A stretch of 31,306 nucleotides of DNA from Tritrichomonas musculus (lineage: Eukaryota; Parabasalia; Tritrichomonadida; Tritrichomonadidae): positions 1 to 31,306 of the forward strand of contig JAPFFF010000207.1 in the NCBI GenBank assembly GCA_039105265.1, written 5' to 3'. Positions 1-9,481 of this stretch are shown here, piece after piece (positions within the stretch are counted from its first letter, which is position 1; each line of letters begins with the position of its first letter). The notes below the pieces were generated by a model. It was not told the DNA's origin and did not search any database. It saw only the letters and a list, made by a program, of their open reading frames with translations. Both the position numbers and the translations under genes were made by a program.

Positions 1-587
1 GCAATAACATCACCAGAAAAAGATCCATTCTGAATTGCAAGCGATAAGACATGACAAAAGGTAGATATATCAAGCTTCTCAGAAAAAGTTGATAAAGGTA
101 TATTGCAATAGTATCTTGCTAAATGCGGCTCAAGTGTGCGAAGAGATTCATTAAGTTCCATATCAAAGCATTTATCAACATATTCAAAAATATTAGAAGG
201 AGATAATATTTCATTGAGGTAAACATTTACAAGAAAACAATAAAGATTATGAACTCCATAAAAATGAGTAATTTCAATTAATTGAAGAACATTTTGCTCG
301 TTTATTTGAATTTCGCCTGTGTAGAAATAATTTAATAAGTTTATAAATTGACCTCCTGGATCAAAGCTAATTGAAACTTCTCTTTTTGAGTCTTCTTGCA
401 TACCTGATGTAAAAGCATTGAAAAGGAATGTTGAAGATTGGCATAAAATTGTTCGATGTGCAGATACTTTTTTCCCATCAGGCAAAACAATTATGCAATC
501 GGACGCAGTCCCATTTTCCAAAAATTCTCCATAATCAAAACTCTGGTTAATTGCGTATGAATTTAAAAATTCGTGTGTTTTTTTCAT
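1..587 (-). CDS. BTB/POZ domain protein, partial (C-terminus beyond left edge)
   Basis: Reading the minus strand from the ATG at 587-585 gives 195 open codons that run off position 1. Residues about 27-125 look like a BTB/POZ domain. The hallmark Asp is at residue 30 (ASDCIIVLPDGKKVSAHR), His44 falls in the conserved D...H spacing, and YFYTGEI at 87-93 matches the YTG turn of the fold. The following helical part (residues 125-195) would fit a BACK-like region. BTB domains mediate dimerisation and often act as adaptors for Cullin-3 ubiquitin ligases; whether this one does cannot be told. A TCATT initiator-like motif on the minus strand (600-604) lies 12 nt before the ATG. The gene is divergent from the TRAPPC8-like gene with only 34 bp between the start codons. 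The family call is fairly secure; the specific function is unknown. Confidence 0.8.
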   Translation of the reverse strand, partial: MKKTHEFLNSYAINQSFDYGEFLENGTASDCIIVLPDGKKVSAHRTILCQSSTFLFNAFTSGMQEDSKREVSISFDPGGQFINLLNYFYTGEIQINEQNVLQLIEITHFYGVHNLYCFLVNVYLNEILSPSNIFEYVDKCFDMELNESLRTLEPHLARYYCNIPLSTFSEKLDISTFCHVLSLAIQNGSFSGDVI

Positions 588-621
588 TTAAAAAATTGAA
601 ATGAAATAAAATTTTGGTCAA
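588..621. promoter_or_regulatory. 34-bp bidirectional promoter spacer
   Basis: This is the entire space between two divergent start codons. On the minus strand TCATT (600-604) fits the trichomonad initiator TCA-Py-A/T. On the plus strand TCA at 618-620 sits almost directly against the ATG at 622. Trichomonad initiators lie very close to start codons, so both genes could be driven from here. The motif assignment is from family knowledge plus position, not from transcript data. Confidence 0.45.
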
Positions 622-3600
622 ATGATAACAGAACTTCTTCTCAACCAGTTTCGACCTTCTATTTTTTGTTTTGCAACAGAAGAAGCTAAAAGATTATATC
701 CACACTATCGAACAACAGTAAAAAATGCTTTTGATGAGGCTGTAAAAAAAATTCCGTTTCAAGTTCGATTAATTTTTGGACGAGGAATCGATAAAAACAT
801 AAATATTAGTGATTTAAACGAAGAATACGATGAAAAAATTGATGAAATGCTTCTTGAAGCAAATTTAATATCTACACGTAGTTGTTTTACACAATCAATG
901 CCAAATTTAAATGCGTCTACACATAATGATCTTTCATATAACGAAAAGGTTGAAAAATATCATAAAATATCGGATACTATTTTTTCTTCATTATTTGTAC
1001 GAACTCGTTTTTTCCCTTATTTTTTCCTTTCAGATATTCCAGTTTGCTTTTTAATTATTGTTGCTGGAAAAGAAGATATTTCATTTCCTCACGGTGTTTT
1101 TCCCCAATGGTCTTTAGCAACAATTCGTAAAATTAGGAAAACAACAATGCTTCTTTCACCCGAAGCAAAACAAACTTCTGAAAGTGAAAAACAAAAATTT
1201 AAAACAAATCTCATTAATACTCTTTCGAAGTGGCTAAAAACAACTTTTTTAGACCAATATAATACTGAAATTTCACAGGTAGAAAGCGATTATATTCGAG
1301 AATGGACAGGATTTGCACAAGCTTTAGCCAATTTTTTTAATGCTCGTGATGATCCAAAAACATCACTTGTGATGTTGAAAGCTTATGCAGATTTGAAAGC
1401 TCAACAAGGAAACTACAAAGAATCTGAGTTAGCATATCGAAAAGTTTGCACTAATGTGAAAGAAAAAGATGATGAAGAGATGTTATCAGAATCGCTTTTT
1501 CTTCTTGGCTGCGTTCAAATAATTCAAAGCAGAGATCCTTTGTTTTTTATTGATCATACAGGCAGCAATAACCAAGGGGAGACTAATTTAAGTAATCTAT
1601 TAAAAGCGAATAGTGCATATTTCAATAAGGTTGATTTAACAGAAGTTATTTCAATATTTTCAAGTGCTAGAAAACATGCTTTAGCAATTGGAAAAAATGA
1701 GCAAGCTTTTTTATGCGGAATGCTAGAATTTGAAGTTCGAAAAGTTTTAAAAGCAGCACCGTACAGAGCTTTAATGTTCATTATATCAACAAACATTGGA
1801 AAAGATAATATTAATATTCCTAACAGACCAGATGTTAAATTTGTTACTGGATTCAACACAAGTCAACAAATTTCAAATCGATTAAATACTCGTACAATCA
1901 TAAATTCAAATACTAATTTAAATATTAGTCCCAATTCAAATTCAGATACCTATCCCAAATCAAATTCTAATTCAAATTTGAATATTAATTCAAATTCGAA
2001 TTTAATTTTGAATACCAAAACAAACACCCCAATTAACATAGAGAATCTACTTAAACGAAGATTTGCACCCATCAATATTTCATTGTGCCTATCATCTAGA
2101 TCATCTCCATTTAATTACCAAGCAAAGGGAATTCTAAGAATTATCCTTCCATTTCTTCTCGAGATGATGTCCCTTTATTCACGGAGGAGGAAGCGTGCCC
2201 TTTTTCTCGCACTGGCAGCCCATGCATTTCTCATACGACGAAAGCGAATCATCACATCGAACAGCGACAACAGCTCAGAGATACAGAACAGCGTCAGCGA
2301 TAGCGACATCAGCGATGATGACAACTTTGGGGGCTTTCTGGATCCTTTTTTCTGTTCTTCAATGTTGAGTGACGCGGCTGATCTTTTACAGAACGAAAAG
2401 TGGCCCCTAATAAGGCAAACCGTCTCACTTAGGGCTATTTCCATCAACGAGAACCTAGTAGAGCTTCTTGTCAATGTTGTTGGAAGTAGGAAGCTTCTAC
2501 TTCCTGATCAGACGATTAAAATTACGAGTGCTTTCACGCAAGGCAATCTCATACAAAATTCAGAGACCTCAGAAAATTCAAAACAAAATTCAATAGCCTT
2601 TGAAAATTCAGAAGACACTCAAAAAATAACGGATTTGAGTACTTCAGAAAATTCAAAACAAAATTCAGTGATCATTGAAAATTCTGAAGATATTCAAAAA
2701 TCAATGAATTTGAATACTTCAGAAAATTCAAAACATAATTCAGTGGACATTGAAAATTCAGAAGATACTCAAAAAACAGTGTACCCTAATTTGTACTCCA
2801 ATTCGCCACGCGCGTCTTCTTTCTTCCTCGCCCTTCCTTGCGGCTTCATTGAGGCGTACGTGTCAGATGTCTACTCGCACGGCTTCGAACGTTGCCCGCC
2901 TCCCTCGATGAGGAACAACGAGGAGTGGTTCATGCTGAGCGAGCGAATGTTTGGCTCTTTCAATCGCGGCAACTTTTTCAGTCAACTTTTCCGCCACACT
3001 TCGTCAGGAAGCATCAGCGCGCCTGGCACAGGCGGAGGCACGCGAAACCTGGGCGGCACATCGATCTTCAGCACAGGAAGCAGCCACCTTCGCTGCGAGT
3101 GCTGCGTTGGCGAGAAAGTCGTAATTAGAGTCGCCTTGAAGATGCGCAACGTGAGATACGACCTCTTCAAGTTCGCGCTGCTGGTGAACGAGTTCCCTCT
3201 GAATGGCGATGGTGAGGTGAAGTCATGTAGTCAATCTGTTGTGAAGTCATCGATGAACGTTAAGGCTGCCAAGTTCTGCTACATTGAGACGTACCTCACG
3301 CCGCAGCAGCCAGGAAGATTCGAGGTGTACGGAGTCAAGTTCGAGTGGGGAAACGTGACGCACCTAGAGTGCCCATTCAGCGAGCAGGACCCAGTCATCG
3401 TAATGGCCCTGCCTGAGTTTGCCGCACCCCAGATCACCCTCCAGGTCCTCCCAAAGCAGCACCTCATACCAACACAATCTGACAACCAAATCCAAGCAGC
3501 CAGAGGCTCCGAGTCCAACTCAATTCTCACTCCAAACACAAACAACACAAATACAAGTGATAACAACAACAACAACAACACAAATACAGCTGTAAACAAT

Positions 3601-5223
3601 TCAAATATGAATGATAACAACAACAACAACAATAATAATAATAATAATAATACAGCTGTAAACAATTCAAATATGAATGATAACAACAACAACAACAACA
3701 ATAATAATAATAATACAGCTGTAAACAATTCAAATATGAATGATAACAACAACACAAACACAAATACAAGTGATAACAACAACAATAATAATACAAATAT
3801 AAATGATAACATGACGGTTGTTGATAATGATGTTGTGAAGATTGGGTTGAATAGGAGGCTGAGTGTTTCGAGTTCTTCGTACAGCATCAGCTTGCCGAGC
3901 AGGCGAGTTCTCATTCCAGGCCAAATCTTCCCGCTGACAGTTCGGATCACCAACACGTGCGGCTTCGACTTGTCGAGTCTTTCCATGCTGATCTACACGA
4001 GTGGCCCAGTTGAGTGCGTCCTTATTGACCCGCGCTGCAAGGGCGTCTTCAACCGCTACAGCCTCGAGCCACTTCGCAAGAACAGTTCGCTCACGCTGGA
4101 GGTAGCGATACACGCGCTTCACGAGGCAGAGATCGACAAGGATGCTGCCAATGTCTACAGCGATGAAGCGCGAGTTCTTCTTCTTTTTCCGTTCTGGACG
4201 TCTCCAATGAATAAGAGCAATGGAAATGAAAATGAAGACGCGACGGCCGATCTATTCCAGCCTGTTCCCCGCTTTGACTACGTTGAGCTAGAGTTTGAGA
4301 TTGTCGGCGACACGAGCAAGAGGAAGAACGACCAAAGCCACTCGTTTTCGAGGAGCAAGAGCAACAGCCTGATCTTGGCGCGCCTGAAGAAAAGCCAAGC
4401 TCAAAATGAGGACGCATTGAAAATTGTGAAGAAGAACGATCATCCTCTTCTCAATTTTTCAATAGAAAAATGTCAGGAGAGCCAATCAGGAATTTCGATC
4501 GTTTGCCCTTCAAAAACTTTCCCTATCGGCTTCTCACCTTTTGATAACTCTATCGTCCAGAGACATACTAAAATAATAAACGGTCGCTCAGCTATTTTGA
4601 ATGTTGCGTCTTCCGTGACGGCTGAAAAAGATGGGGTTGTAAAGCTTCCTTCTTTTTGTTCTCCTTTCGTGCCAAAAGACAGACTTGCTTTCTGGTTCTC
4701 TGACAATGAAAGTGTCTTTTATTTCTACGTGGAAGACGAGCTTCATAAGAGAGAAAAAATTCTTCAAAAAAAGAAAATTCAAGAAAAAAATAAAAATGTC
4801 AATTTTTTCAATTCACAGTCTCAAATTGAAAAAAGTGTCACTAATATTATTTTTGATGGAGATAAAAATTTATCCTTGCTTTCTTTCTTGGGAGGAGTAG
4901 AAGTGGCTGCTTACTTCCTAAAAACTGATGTTGCCGATACTAATATTAATTGTCCAAAGAAAAAGTTGAAGGTGGAGGTGAAAAACGTTTCAGGAGCCGT
5001 TTTAAATAACGTAAAAGTGGAAATTGTGCAGAAAAGAAAGGAACAATTTGTTAAATGCATCTTGAGCGGAAAATTGAAAAATTTTGTGAAGAAATTGGAT
5101 ATGAATGGTTCTGTCTCTTTTGATCTTTACGCTTTGGTGTTCGATGATAATTATCAGATTAAAGTGGCCATCATATCTGATGAGATAAAATCTTTGTTAC
5201 CAATTGATATATCTTCTTTGTAA
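622..5223 (+). CDS. TRAPPC8/Trs85-like TRAPP III subunit
   Basis: The 1533-residue product resembles TRAPPC8 (Trs85), the TRAPP III subunit that helps direct Rab1/Ypt1 activation in early secretory traffic and autophagy. Collinear landmarks match my recollection of the animal protein. They are STRSCFTQSMP near residue 84, a helical repeat near 253 (AYADLKAQQGNYKESELAY), a second helical block near 517 followed by the WPLIRQTVSLRAI segment, and Ig-like beta regions from about 828 (GEKVVIRVALKMRN) and 1080 (RVLIPGQIFPLTVRITNTC) to the C-terminus. Species-specific inserts are an Asn/Ser tract (about 429-470), three 25-residue repeats (649-723) and a long Asn-rich tract (about 972-1065). Base composition shifts strongly inside the ORF: 27% GC in the line at 961, 58% in the line at 3061. 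The ATG at 622 directly follows TCAA. The UAA stop sits in TAAA, which resembles the trichomonad polyadenylation signal. The homology was judged by eye and needs a profile search. Confidence 0.7.
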   Translation: MITELLLNQFRPSIFCFATEEAKRLYPHYRTTVKNAFDEAVKKIPFQVRLIFGRGIDKNINISDLNEEYDEKIDEMLLEANLISTRSCFTQSMPNLNASTHNDLSYNEKVEKYHKISDTIFSSLFVRTRFFPYFFLSDIPVCFLIIVAGKEDISFPHGVFPQWSLATIRKIRKTTMLLSPEAKQTSESEKQKFKTNLINTLSKWLKTTFLDQYNTEISQVESDYIREWTGFAQALANFFNARDDPKTSLVMLKAYADLKAQQGNYKESELAYRKVCTNVKEKDDEEMLSESLFLLGCVQIIQSRDPLFFIDHTGSNNQGETNLSNLLKANSAYFNKVDLTEVISIFSSARKHALAIGKNEQAFLCGMLEFEVRKVLKAAPYRALMFIISTNIGKDNINIPNRPDVKFVTGFNTSQQISNRLNTRTIINSNTNLNISPNSNSDTYPKSNSNSNLNINSNSNLILNTKTNTPINIENLLKRRFAPINISLCLSSRSSPFNYQAKGILRIILPFLLEMMSLYSRRRKRALFLALAAHAFLIRRKRIITSNSDNSSEIQNSVSDSDISDDDNFGGFLDPFFCSSMLSDAADLLQNEKWPLIRQTVSLRAISINENLVELLVNVVGSRKLLLPDQTIKITSAFTQGNLIQNSETSENSKQNSIAFENSEDTQKITDLSTSENSKQNSVIIENSEDIQKSMNLNTSENSKHNSVDIENSEDTQKTVYPNLYSNSPRASSFFLALPCGFIEAYVSDVYSHGFERCPPPSMRNNEEWFMLSERMFGSFNRGNFFSQLFRHTSSGSISAPGTGGGTRNLGGTSIFSTGSSHLRCECCVGEKVVIRVALKMRNVRYDLFKFALLVNEFPLNGDGEVKSCSQSVVKSSMNVKAAKFCYIETYLTPQQPGRFEVYGVKFEWGNVTHLECPFSEQDPVIVMALPEFAAPQITLQVLPKQHLIPTQSDNQIQAARGSESNSILTPNTNNTNTSDNNNNNNTNTAVNNSNMNDNNNNNNNNNNNNTAVNNSNMNDNNNNNNNNNNNTAVNNSNMNDNNNTNTNTSDNNNNNNTNINDNMTVVDNDVVKIGLNRRLSVSSSSYSISLPSRRVLIPGQIFPLTVRITNTCGFDLSSLSMLIYTSGPVECVLIDPRCKGVFNRYSLEPLRKNSSLTLEVAIHALHEAEIDKDAANVYSDEARVLLLFPFWTSPMNKSNGNENEDATADLFQPVPRFDYVELEFEIVGDTSKRKNDQSHSFSRSKSNSLILARLKKSQAQNEDALKIVKKNDHPLLNFSIEKCQESQSGISIVCPSKTFPIGFSPFDNSIVQRHTKIINGRSAILNVASSVTAEKDGVVKLPSFCSPFVPKDRLAFWFSDNESVFYFYVEDELHKREKILQKKKIQEKNKNVNFFNSQSQIEKSVTNIIFDGDKNLSLLSFLGGVEVAAYFLKTDVADTNINCPKKKLKVEVKNVSGAVLNNVKVEIVQKRKEQFVKCILSGKLKNFVKKLDMNGSVSFDLYALVFDDNYQIKVAIISDEIKSLLPIDISSL
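2566..2790 (+). repeat. Three in-frame 75-bp tandem repeats in the TRAPPC8-like gene
   Basis: Three consecutive 75-nt units, in frame with the gene, encode 25-residue copies built on TSENSKQNS...ENSEDTQK. They occupy residues 649-723 and lie just before the GC-rich block. Copies differ by a few substitutions (for example K-Q versus K-H), so the expansion is recent. They form a low-complexity, probably disordered insert between the helical half and the Ig-like half of the protein. Confidence 0.9.
3536..3815 (+). repeat. Asn-rich coding tract with higher-order repeat
   Basis: AAC/AAT runs encode long Asn stretches. They are interrupted by three copies of NTAVNNSNMND, whose starting ACAGCTG lies at 3586, 3652 and 3715, giving a unit of about 63-66 nt. 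The tract uses mixed AAC and AAT codons, so selection for Asn or unit-level duplication is more likely than pure triplet slippage. It splits the beta-rich C-terminal half of the TRAPPC8-like protein. Confidence 0.9.
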
Positions 5224-5645
5224 ATTTTATGTTTTTTTTTTTTTTATTGTAAATAAATGTCATTTATTATCGTTTATGATATTTTTTTTTTAATTTAATC
5301 AATTCTTTGAAAAAGCTGGTGAACATTGCTATATATACAATTGACACATAAATTCATATGTTATCATGATTTTCTATTTATATGCATACTCTTTAACTAA
5401 TTTAAATAATTGGCAAAATCATAATATGCTGTTTTTGCGAATAAATATAAGTATATTATGCCTATAAATACGTTTTCATATTTACAAACTTTGAAAATTT
5501 GATAAAAAAAAAAAAAAGATATTTATTTTTATATTTGATTCAAAATACAAAATTATTAAAATAGTAATTCTATAAATATGTTTAAAAATGTTTAACCACT
5601 AATAGAATTTGAGATTTAAAGAGATTCAAAGGAGGTTATAAAGAA
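5224..5645. other. Convergent intergenic spacer
   Basis: This 422-bp AT-rich gap separates two genes that end towards each other. It holds a poly-T run after the plus-strand stop. At 5252-5268 there is a 17-nt near-perfect palindrome (AATAAATG, 1-nt loop, CATTTATT) that could act in 3'-end formation of either gene, though no function is shown. I see no coding or RNA gene here. Confidence 0.5.
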
Positions 5646-7757
5646 TTATTTAAGCATTGATTTATGCTTATATAAAATATTAACTAAGTCGAGAAAATAG
5701 GTTACTTCATAAATGTCATAATCATAATCTTTTTTAAAGAAATTCTGACATAGTCTATTTAGAGTTTGCTTAAAAAGAATTTCTTCTTCTTTTTTTAGTT
5801 GATTATAAATATCAAAAAGATTTACAAATCTCTCAAAATTCATGGTTTGATGACAAGTGACAAAATTATTTAAAAGGAGAGTTGGTTCTGAATCACTTGT
5901 AATTTCCATATCCTCTTCATTCATACTATCATAATTTCGACCTTTAAGTGACAACATTTCATATACTTCGAAAAAGTTGTCTTCATCTGCTTTATTATCA
6001 AGACATGCATCTAATATTTGCTTATAGAATTTTTGATCGTCAGGTAAAACTAATTTCTCTTTTGCTTCAGACAAAATATTATAATAGTCATCATCTCTCA
6101 TTTTATCTTTATCTTTATCTCGTAATTTTAATTCGAAATACTTTTTTTCACCAGATGCATTAAGCAATAGTTCAAGCATTAGGACACCGAGAGCAAAAAT
6201 ATCACTCATTACGTCGTTATATACTATTTTTGCATGATACAAGCGTGAAAAATGCGTTTCTTTTGAATTAAAAGGAAAAACGGAAAGCTGAAATTGAACA
6301 GGCTTGCCTTTGAATTCTGATACAGAATTGCATTCGTTGTAATTAATAGCTGATACAAAAATTGTTTCACTTGAAAAATTGGGTGGGAAATGATCAGACG
6401 GATCTTCGGAATGCAATAACATAAGATAGTTAATTAAATAAATCATCCAATAATGAATTTCATTGTATGATGGCGAATGAATCTTGAGAAATTCTTCTAA
6501 TGAACACAAATAAACATTTTTGAAGAAATATTCTTGATATATTTCATTTTCTATTTTATCTTTTAATTGCGATTCAAAAGTATCTTGAGAAATATCTAAA
6601 TCTTCTTCTTTTAATAAAATTGGTTTCGTGAAAAAGCAGTTATCTTGAAAAAAAAATTGGAATATGAAATTATCATGTAATTTTAATAGATTTTGTTGAT
6701 TTTCATTGTTGTCGTTAGTATGGAAAAAACTGATCAAATTACGCTGACTTTTTATTTTCTGTGCAATTGATTTGGAATTGTCACGCTCAAATTTAGATAA
6801 ATCATTTTTGTCAGCTAAAATGTCATGTATCGTTGTATTATTCGCAGGATAGAATTCATCATTCGACAAAATTTGATCAAGTTTTCCTTTGATTTCATCA
6901 ATTGAAGGGCGACCTTCTTGCCGAAGACAGGGATTAATAATTTCGTTTATAATTCGTTGCTTAAAATTATGATTATCATTATTATGATTATCAACACTAT
7001 TATTGCCAATGTTATTATTATCATTATCATTATTATTTTTTTCATAATCTGAATATCTGCTAAAATTCGAAAGTTTTTCAAGATTCTCGGTGAATTTTTC
7101 ACCGAATTTAACATTTTTTTTTGAGGTTAAAATCAGCTCTAATAGTAATCCAAGAGAAAACATATCGTATTGTCTGAAAGATTCGACAGAATTATTTTCT
7201 TGTTCAATTAAGTTTTGAATACTTATCTTTTTTTTATTTATAACTTTTACTCTTCTTGGTTCAATATAATAATAATTAGGAGCTTTTAGACTGTCAGTAG
7301 ACTCTTTGATGGGAAATCCAATGTATCCAATTTTTGCATCTAAGTTTTCATCTAAGAAAATGCAAAAATCGGATAAGTTTCCATGATATGTTTGTAAGGT
7401 GCAATGAATATAATAAACAGCATTTACAATTTGATAAATCCACTTTTTACAATAAAAATCATAATTCAAATTAGCTTTAAATTTATTAAATGAATCATTT
7501 GACTCATTAAAAAAATGGTTAAGACTCCCTAACTTTGATATTGGTAAAAAATAGCTATAGGTTTTAATATTATTGCATTCTAAAAAGTTCCTTTCATCAG
7601 GTGTTAACTTCTTATATTTAATAATATAAGAAGAATCATTTTGGTTACAAAATATATAGCATTCATGTTCTTTCGTTTGATCCTCTAACTCTGAATTATA
7701 GATTCCAATCATATTTGCATCGTTATAAAAAAATCGTTCGCATTGAAGGTATGACAT
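5646..7757 (-). CDS. Tandem pseudokinase (two degenerate protein-kinase domains)
   Basis: The 703-residue product has two kinase-like C-lobes. In the first (about residues 40-297) the HRD loop reads HGN (125-127), so the catalytic Asp is replaced by Asn. The metal-binding Asn position is Cys, and the DFG motif reads YIG within KIGYIGFP (142-149). The DxxSxG-type helix is still clear (DMFSLGLLLELIL, 198-210), as is the closing CLRQEGRPSIDEI. The second domain (about 370-600) again keeps the C-lobe helix (DIFALGVLMLELL, near 520) but shows no HRD or DFG. Both domains therefore look catalytically dead, and a scaffold or allosteric role is likely. A low-complexity Asn/Asp insert (240-265) lies within the first domain. 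TCATA on the minus strand (7764-7768) is a good initiator just before the ATG. The fold call is good; the kinase group is not assignable by eye. Confidence 0.75.
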   Translation of the reverse strand: MSYLQCERFFYNDANMIGIYNSELEDQTKEHECYIFCNQNDSSYIIKYKKLTPDERNFLECNNIKTYSYFLPISKLGSLNHFFNESNDSFNKFKANLNYDFYCKKWIYQIVNAVYYIHCTLQTYHGNLSDFCIFLDENLDAKIGYIGFPIKESTDSLKAPNYYYIEPRRVKVINKKKISIQNLIEQENNSVESFRQYDMFSLGLLLELILTSKKNVKFGEKFTENLEKLSNFSRYSDYEKNNNDNDNNNIGNNSVDNHNNDNHNFKQRIINEIINPCLRQEGRPSIDEIKGKLDQILSNDEFYPANNTTIHDILADKNDLSKFERDNSKSIAQKIKSQRNLISFFHTNDNNENQQNLLKLHDNFIFQFFFQDNCFFTKPILLKEEDLDISQDTFESQLKDKIENEIYQEYFFKNVYLCSLEEFLKIHSPSYNEIHYWMIYLINYLMLLHSEDPSDHFPPNFSSETIFVSAINYNECNSVSEFKGKPVQFQLSVFPFNSKETHFSRLYHAKIVYNDVMSDIFALGVLMLELLLNASGEKKYFELKLRDKDKDKMRDDDYYNILSEAKEKLVLPDDQKFYKQILDACLDNKADEDNFFEVYEMLSLKGRNYDSMNEEDMEITSDSEPTLLLNNFVTCHQTMNFERFVNLFDIYNQLKKEEEILFKQTLNRLCQNFFKKDYDYDIYEVTYFLDLVNILYKHKSMLK

Positions 7758-8223
7758 ATATTATATGATACATTTAAAACTATAAAATTTCAATCAAAAT
7801 AAATAGCGTCATGTTTTTGGTTCATTGAATTTTTGTAAAACTTGTAAAACTTTGAAATTTTTTCATCAATTAATAAAATTTGTAAAACTTTGAATTTTTT
7901 GTGAAAAAATGTCCAATTAAAATCTTATAGGATAGTGTGATCCATCTCAACAAATCTTTTTATGAGCATATTAGAACACCATACAAAGTTGTTTTTCTTC
8001 TTTTCGATTTTCATTCTTAACAAATCGAAAATTATTCTTTTCAAAAAGTTGTAAAAACTTTTATTAATAATATGGATATATCCTTATGATTTATAAAAAT
8101 ATTTTTAAATAGAGAATTATTTGCATTTAAATAAGCTTGTAAATTTGGTGAAATAAACGTTTTTTGGGTTTTAAAAATCACCAAATGTAACCATATTATT
8201 GTCAAATAAGTTTTATTAATAAA
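7758..8223. other. Upstream spacer of the pseudokinase gene
   Basis: This AT-rich spacer holds the minus-strand initiator-like TCATA (7764-7768). It also has short direct repeats of TTTGTAAAACTT between about 7833 and 7900. I find no believable coding sequence in the remainder; a 67-codon minus-strand frame (8041-8244) is compositionally ordinary AT-rich DNA and overlaps the start of a mobile element. Confidence 0.5.
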
Positions 8224-8612
8224 AAAAGGGTTCGACTCTCTCAAATTTTTTTTGATTGAAAAATAATAATATCTTAAAAATTAAATATTCTTTCTATTTA
8301 ATAAATTCTTAAATCAATATCTGATAAAATCTTTATTCATTTAATATATCTTAAAAAACAAAAAATTTGTTATTTATTCAATAAATCATTAAAATAAGTG
8401 TTTTTATTATGATATTTGAGGCTTTTTCTTAAATGATTTATTATTTACATTATTTATATATAACTTAAAATATAATAATAATTTTTAAAAAATTATATTA
8501 TTGATATTCAAGAAATTATTGTTTTTTATAAATAAAAATTTTGAATTAATAATTGAATAAAATACTAGTTTTTGAAAAAATTATTTTGATAATATCAGAA
8601 TTTTGAAAATAT

Positions 8613-9279
8613 AAACTTAAATTCAAATGCCAGCCCAAGCTTTTTTTCTCTCAATTTTTTTGACAAAAAAAATATTTATTTCAATTTTAATAAGCTTATT
8701 TATTTCTTTTCAAATTAATCTTTAAAAGTTTTGATTTTTCATTAATTTATCAAGGATCAATTCAGTATGCAGACATTTTCATAAGATTTCGCCAATAACT
8801 TAACTCGACTGTGTCTTTCATTGCTTTTGGTGCCAAATTAAAGGTTCAAAAATTATAATTATTGATAAACAATCTTGCAATTAGAAGTTACACTTGGATT
8901 TTTGCCCATACACCATTATACTTCTTTGATTTTTATGATTTTTGCTTGGCATTTCAAGTATTCAGTATAAATATTTCAAAAGCATACTCAACTCGGCAAA
9001 ATTATTTCAAATAAATGCTCCCCTTATTGATTTACGTCATTTGCAAATAGATTATCCATATATTTTGCCTGTTAATTACACTCTTTTTGAACTAGTTAGT
9101 AAAATTTTATTTTAATTCAATTTTAATATAAAATATTGAAAATAATAAATTTGAATTGGTTCAAAACTCAGACCAAAATTGAATAAAAAAGTTCCCTTTT
9201 TTGTATTAATACGTTATTAAATAACCGCCACCAAGGCCAATTATAGCTGAAAGGTGGGCCGACTTTTGAACGGCAGTTT
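8613..9279. mobile_element. Element Z, 667 bp with imperfect terminal inverted repeats
   Basis: The left end (AAACTTAAATTCAAATGCC) and the inverted right end (AAACTGCCGTTCAAAAGTC) align over about 30 bp with roughly ten mismatches, including a shared GCCCA. AATAT flanks both sides (8608-8612 and 9280-9284), a possible 5-bp target duplication. Comparison with X2, which lacks this DNA at the matching point, supports an insertion. No ORF was found. Near the right end, ATAACCGCCACCAAGGCC resembles the CTTTGGC-type end of element X, so Z may be a distant relative. Confidence 0.55.
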
Positions 9280-9374
9280 AATATATTTATCCTATATATA
9301 ATAAGAGTTCATTTTGAACATAGGCTTAAAAAAATCAGAATAATATCAGTATATCAAATCTATCATTTAAAAAA

Positions 9375-9397
9375 TCCTATCTCTAATATATAAAGAG
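9375..9397 (+). other. Second, internal Helitron-like 5' end motif (copy 1)
   Basis: TCCTATCTCTAATATATAAA, preceded by A, lies 85 bp inside the element and continues into GAG. It resembles the outer start TCCTATATATAATAAGAG and the usual Helitron 5' consensus even more closely. The same duplicated motif is at 13744 in copy 2. Confidence 0.5.
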
Positions 9398-9481
9398 TTT
9401 TTATTCAAAAATGATTAAAATATAATATTTTTTAACTTTTTGAGAGCGAAAAGGTGGATGAAAAAAAATCACTTCAGGTGG

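Noticed and set aside
3279-3986. 235-codon minus-strand ORF opposite the Asn tract
   Set aside because: Its long Leu/Val runs are the antisense shadow of AAC/AAT codons in the TRAPPC8-like gene.
5252-5268. Bacterial-type terminator after the TRAPPC8-like gene
   Set aside because: The palindrome is AT-only and the organism is a eukaryote; at most it is a 3'-end structure, so it is only noted with the spacer.
8041-8244. 67-codon minus-strand ORF
   Set aside because: AT-rich random-looking product that runs into the start of element X1; no start context or family similarity.
8224-8245. tRNA or Pol III B-box (GGTTCGA) at the ends of element X
   Set aside because: GGGTTCGAC resembles a B box, but no A box at a suitable distance and no cloverleaf can be drawn at any of the four ends.
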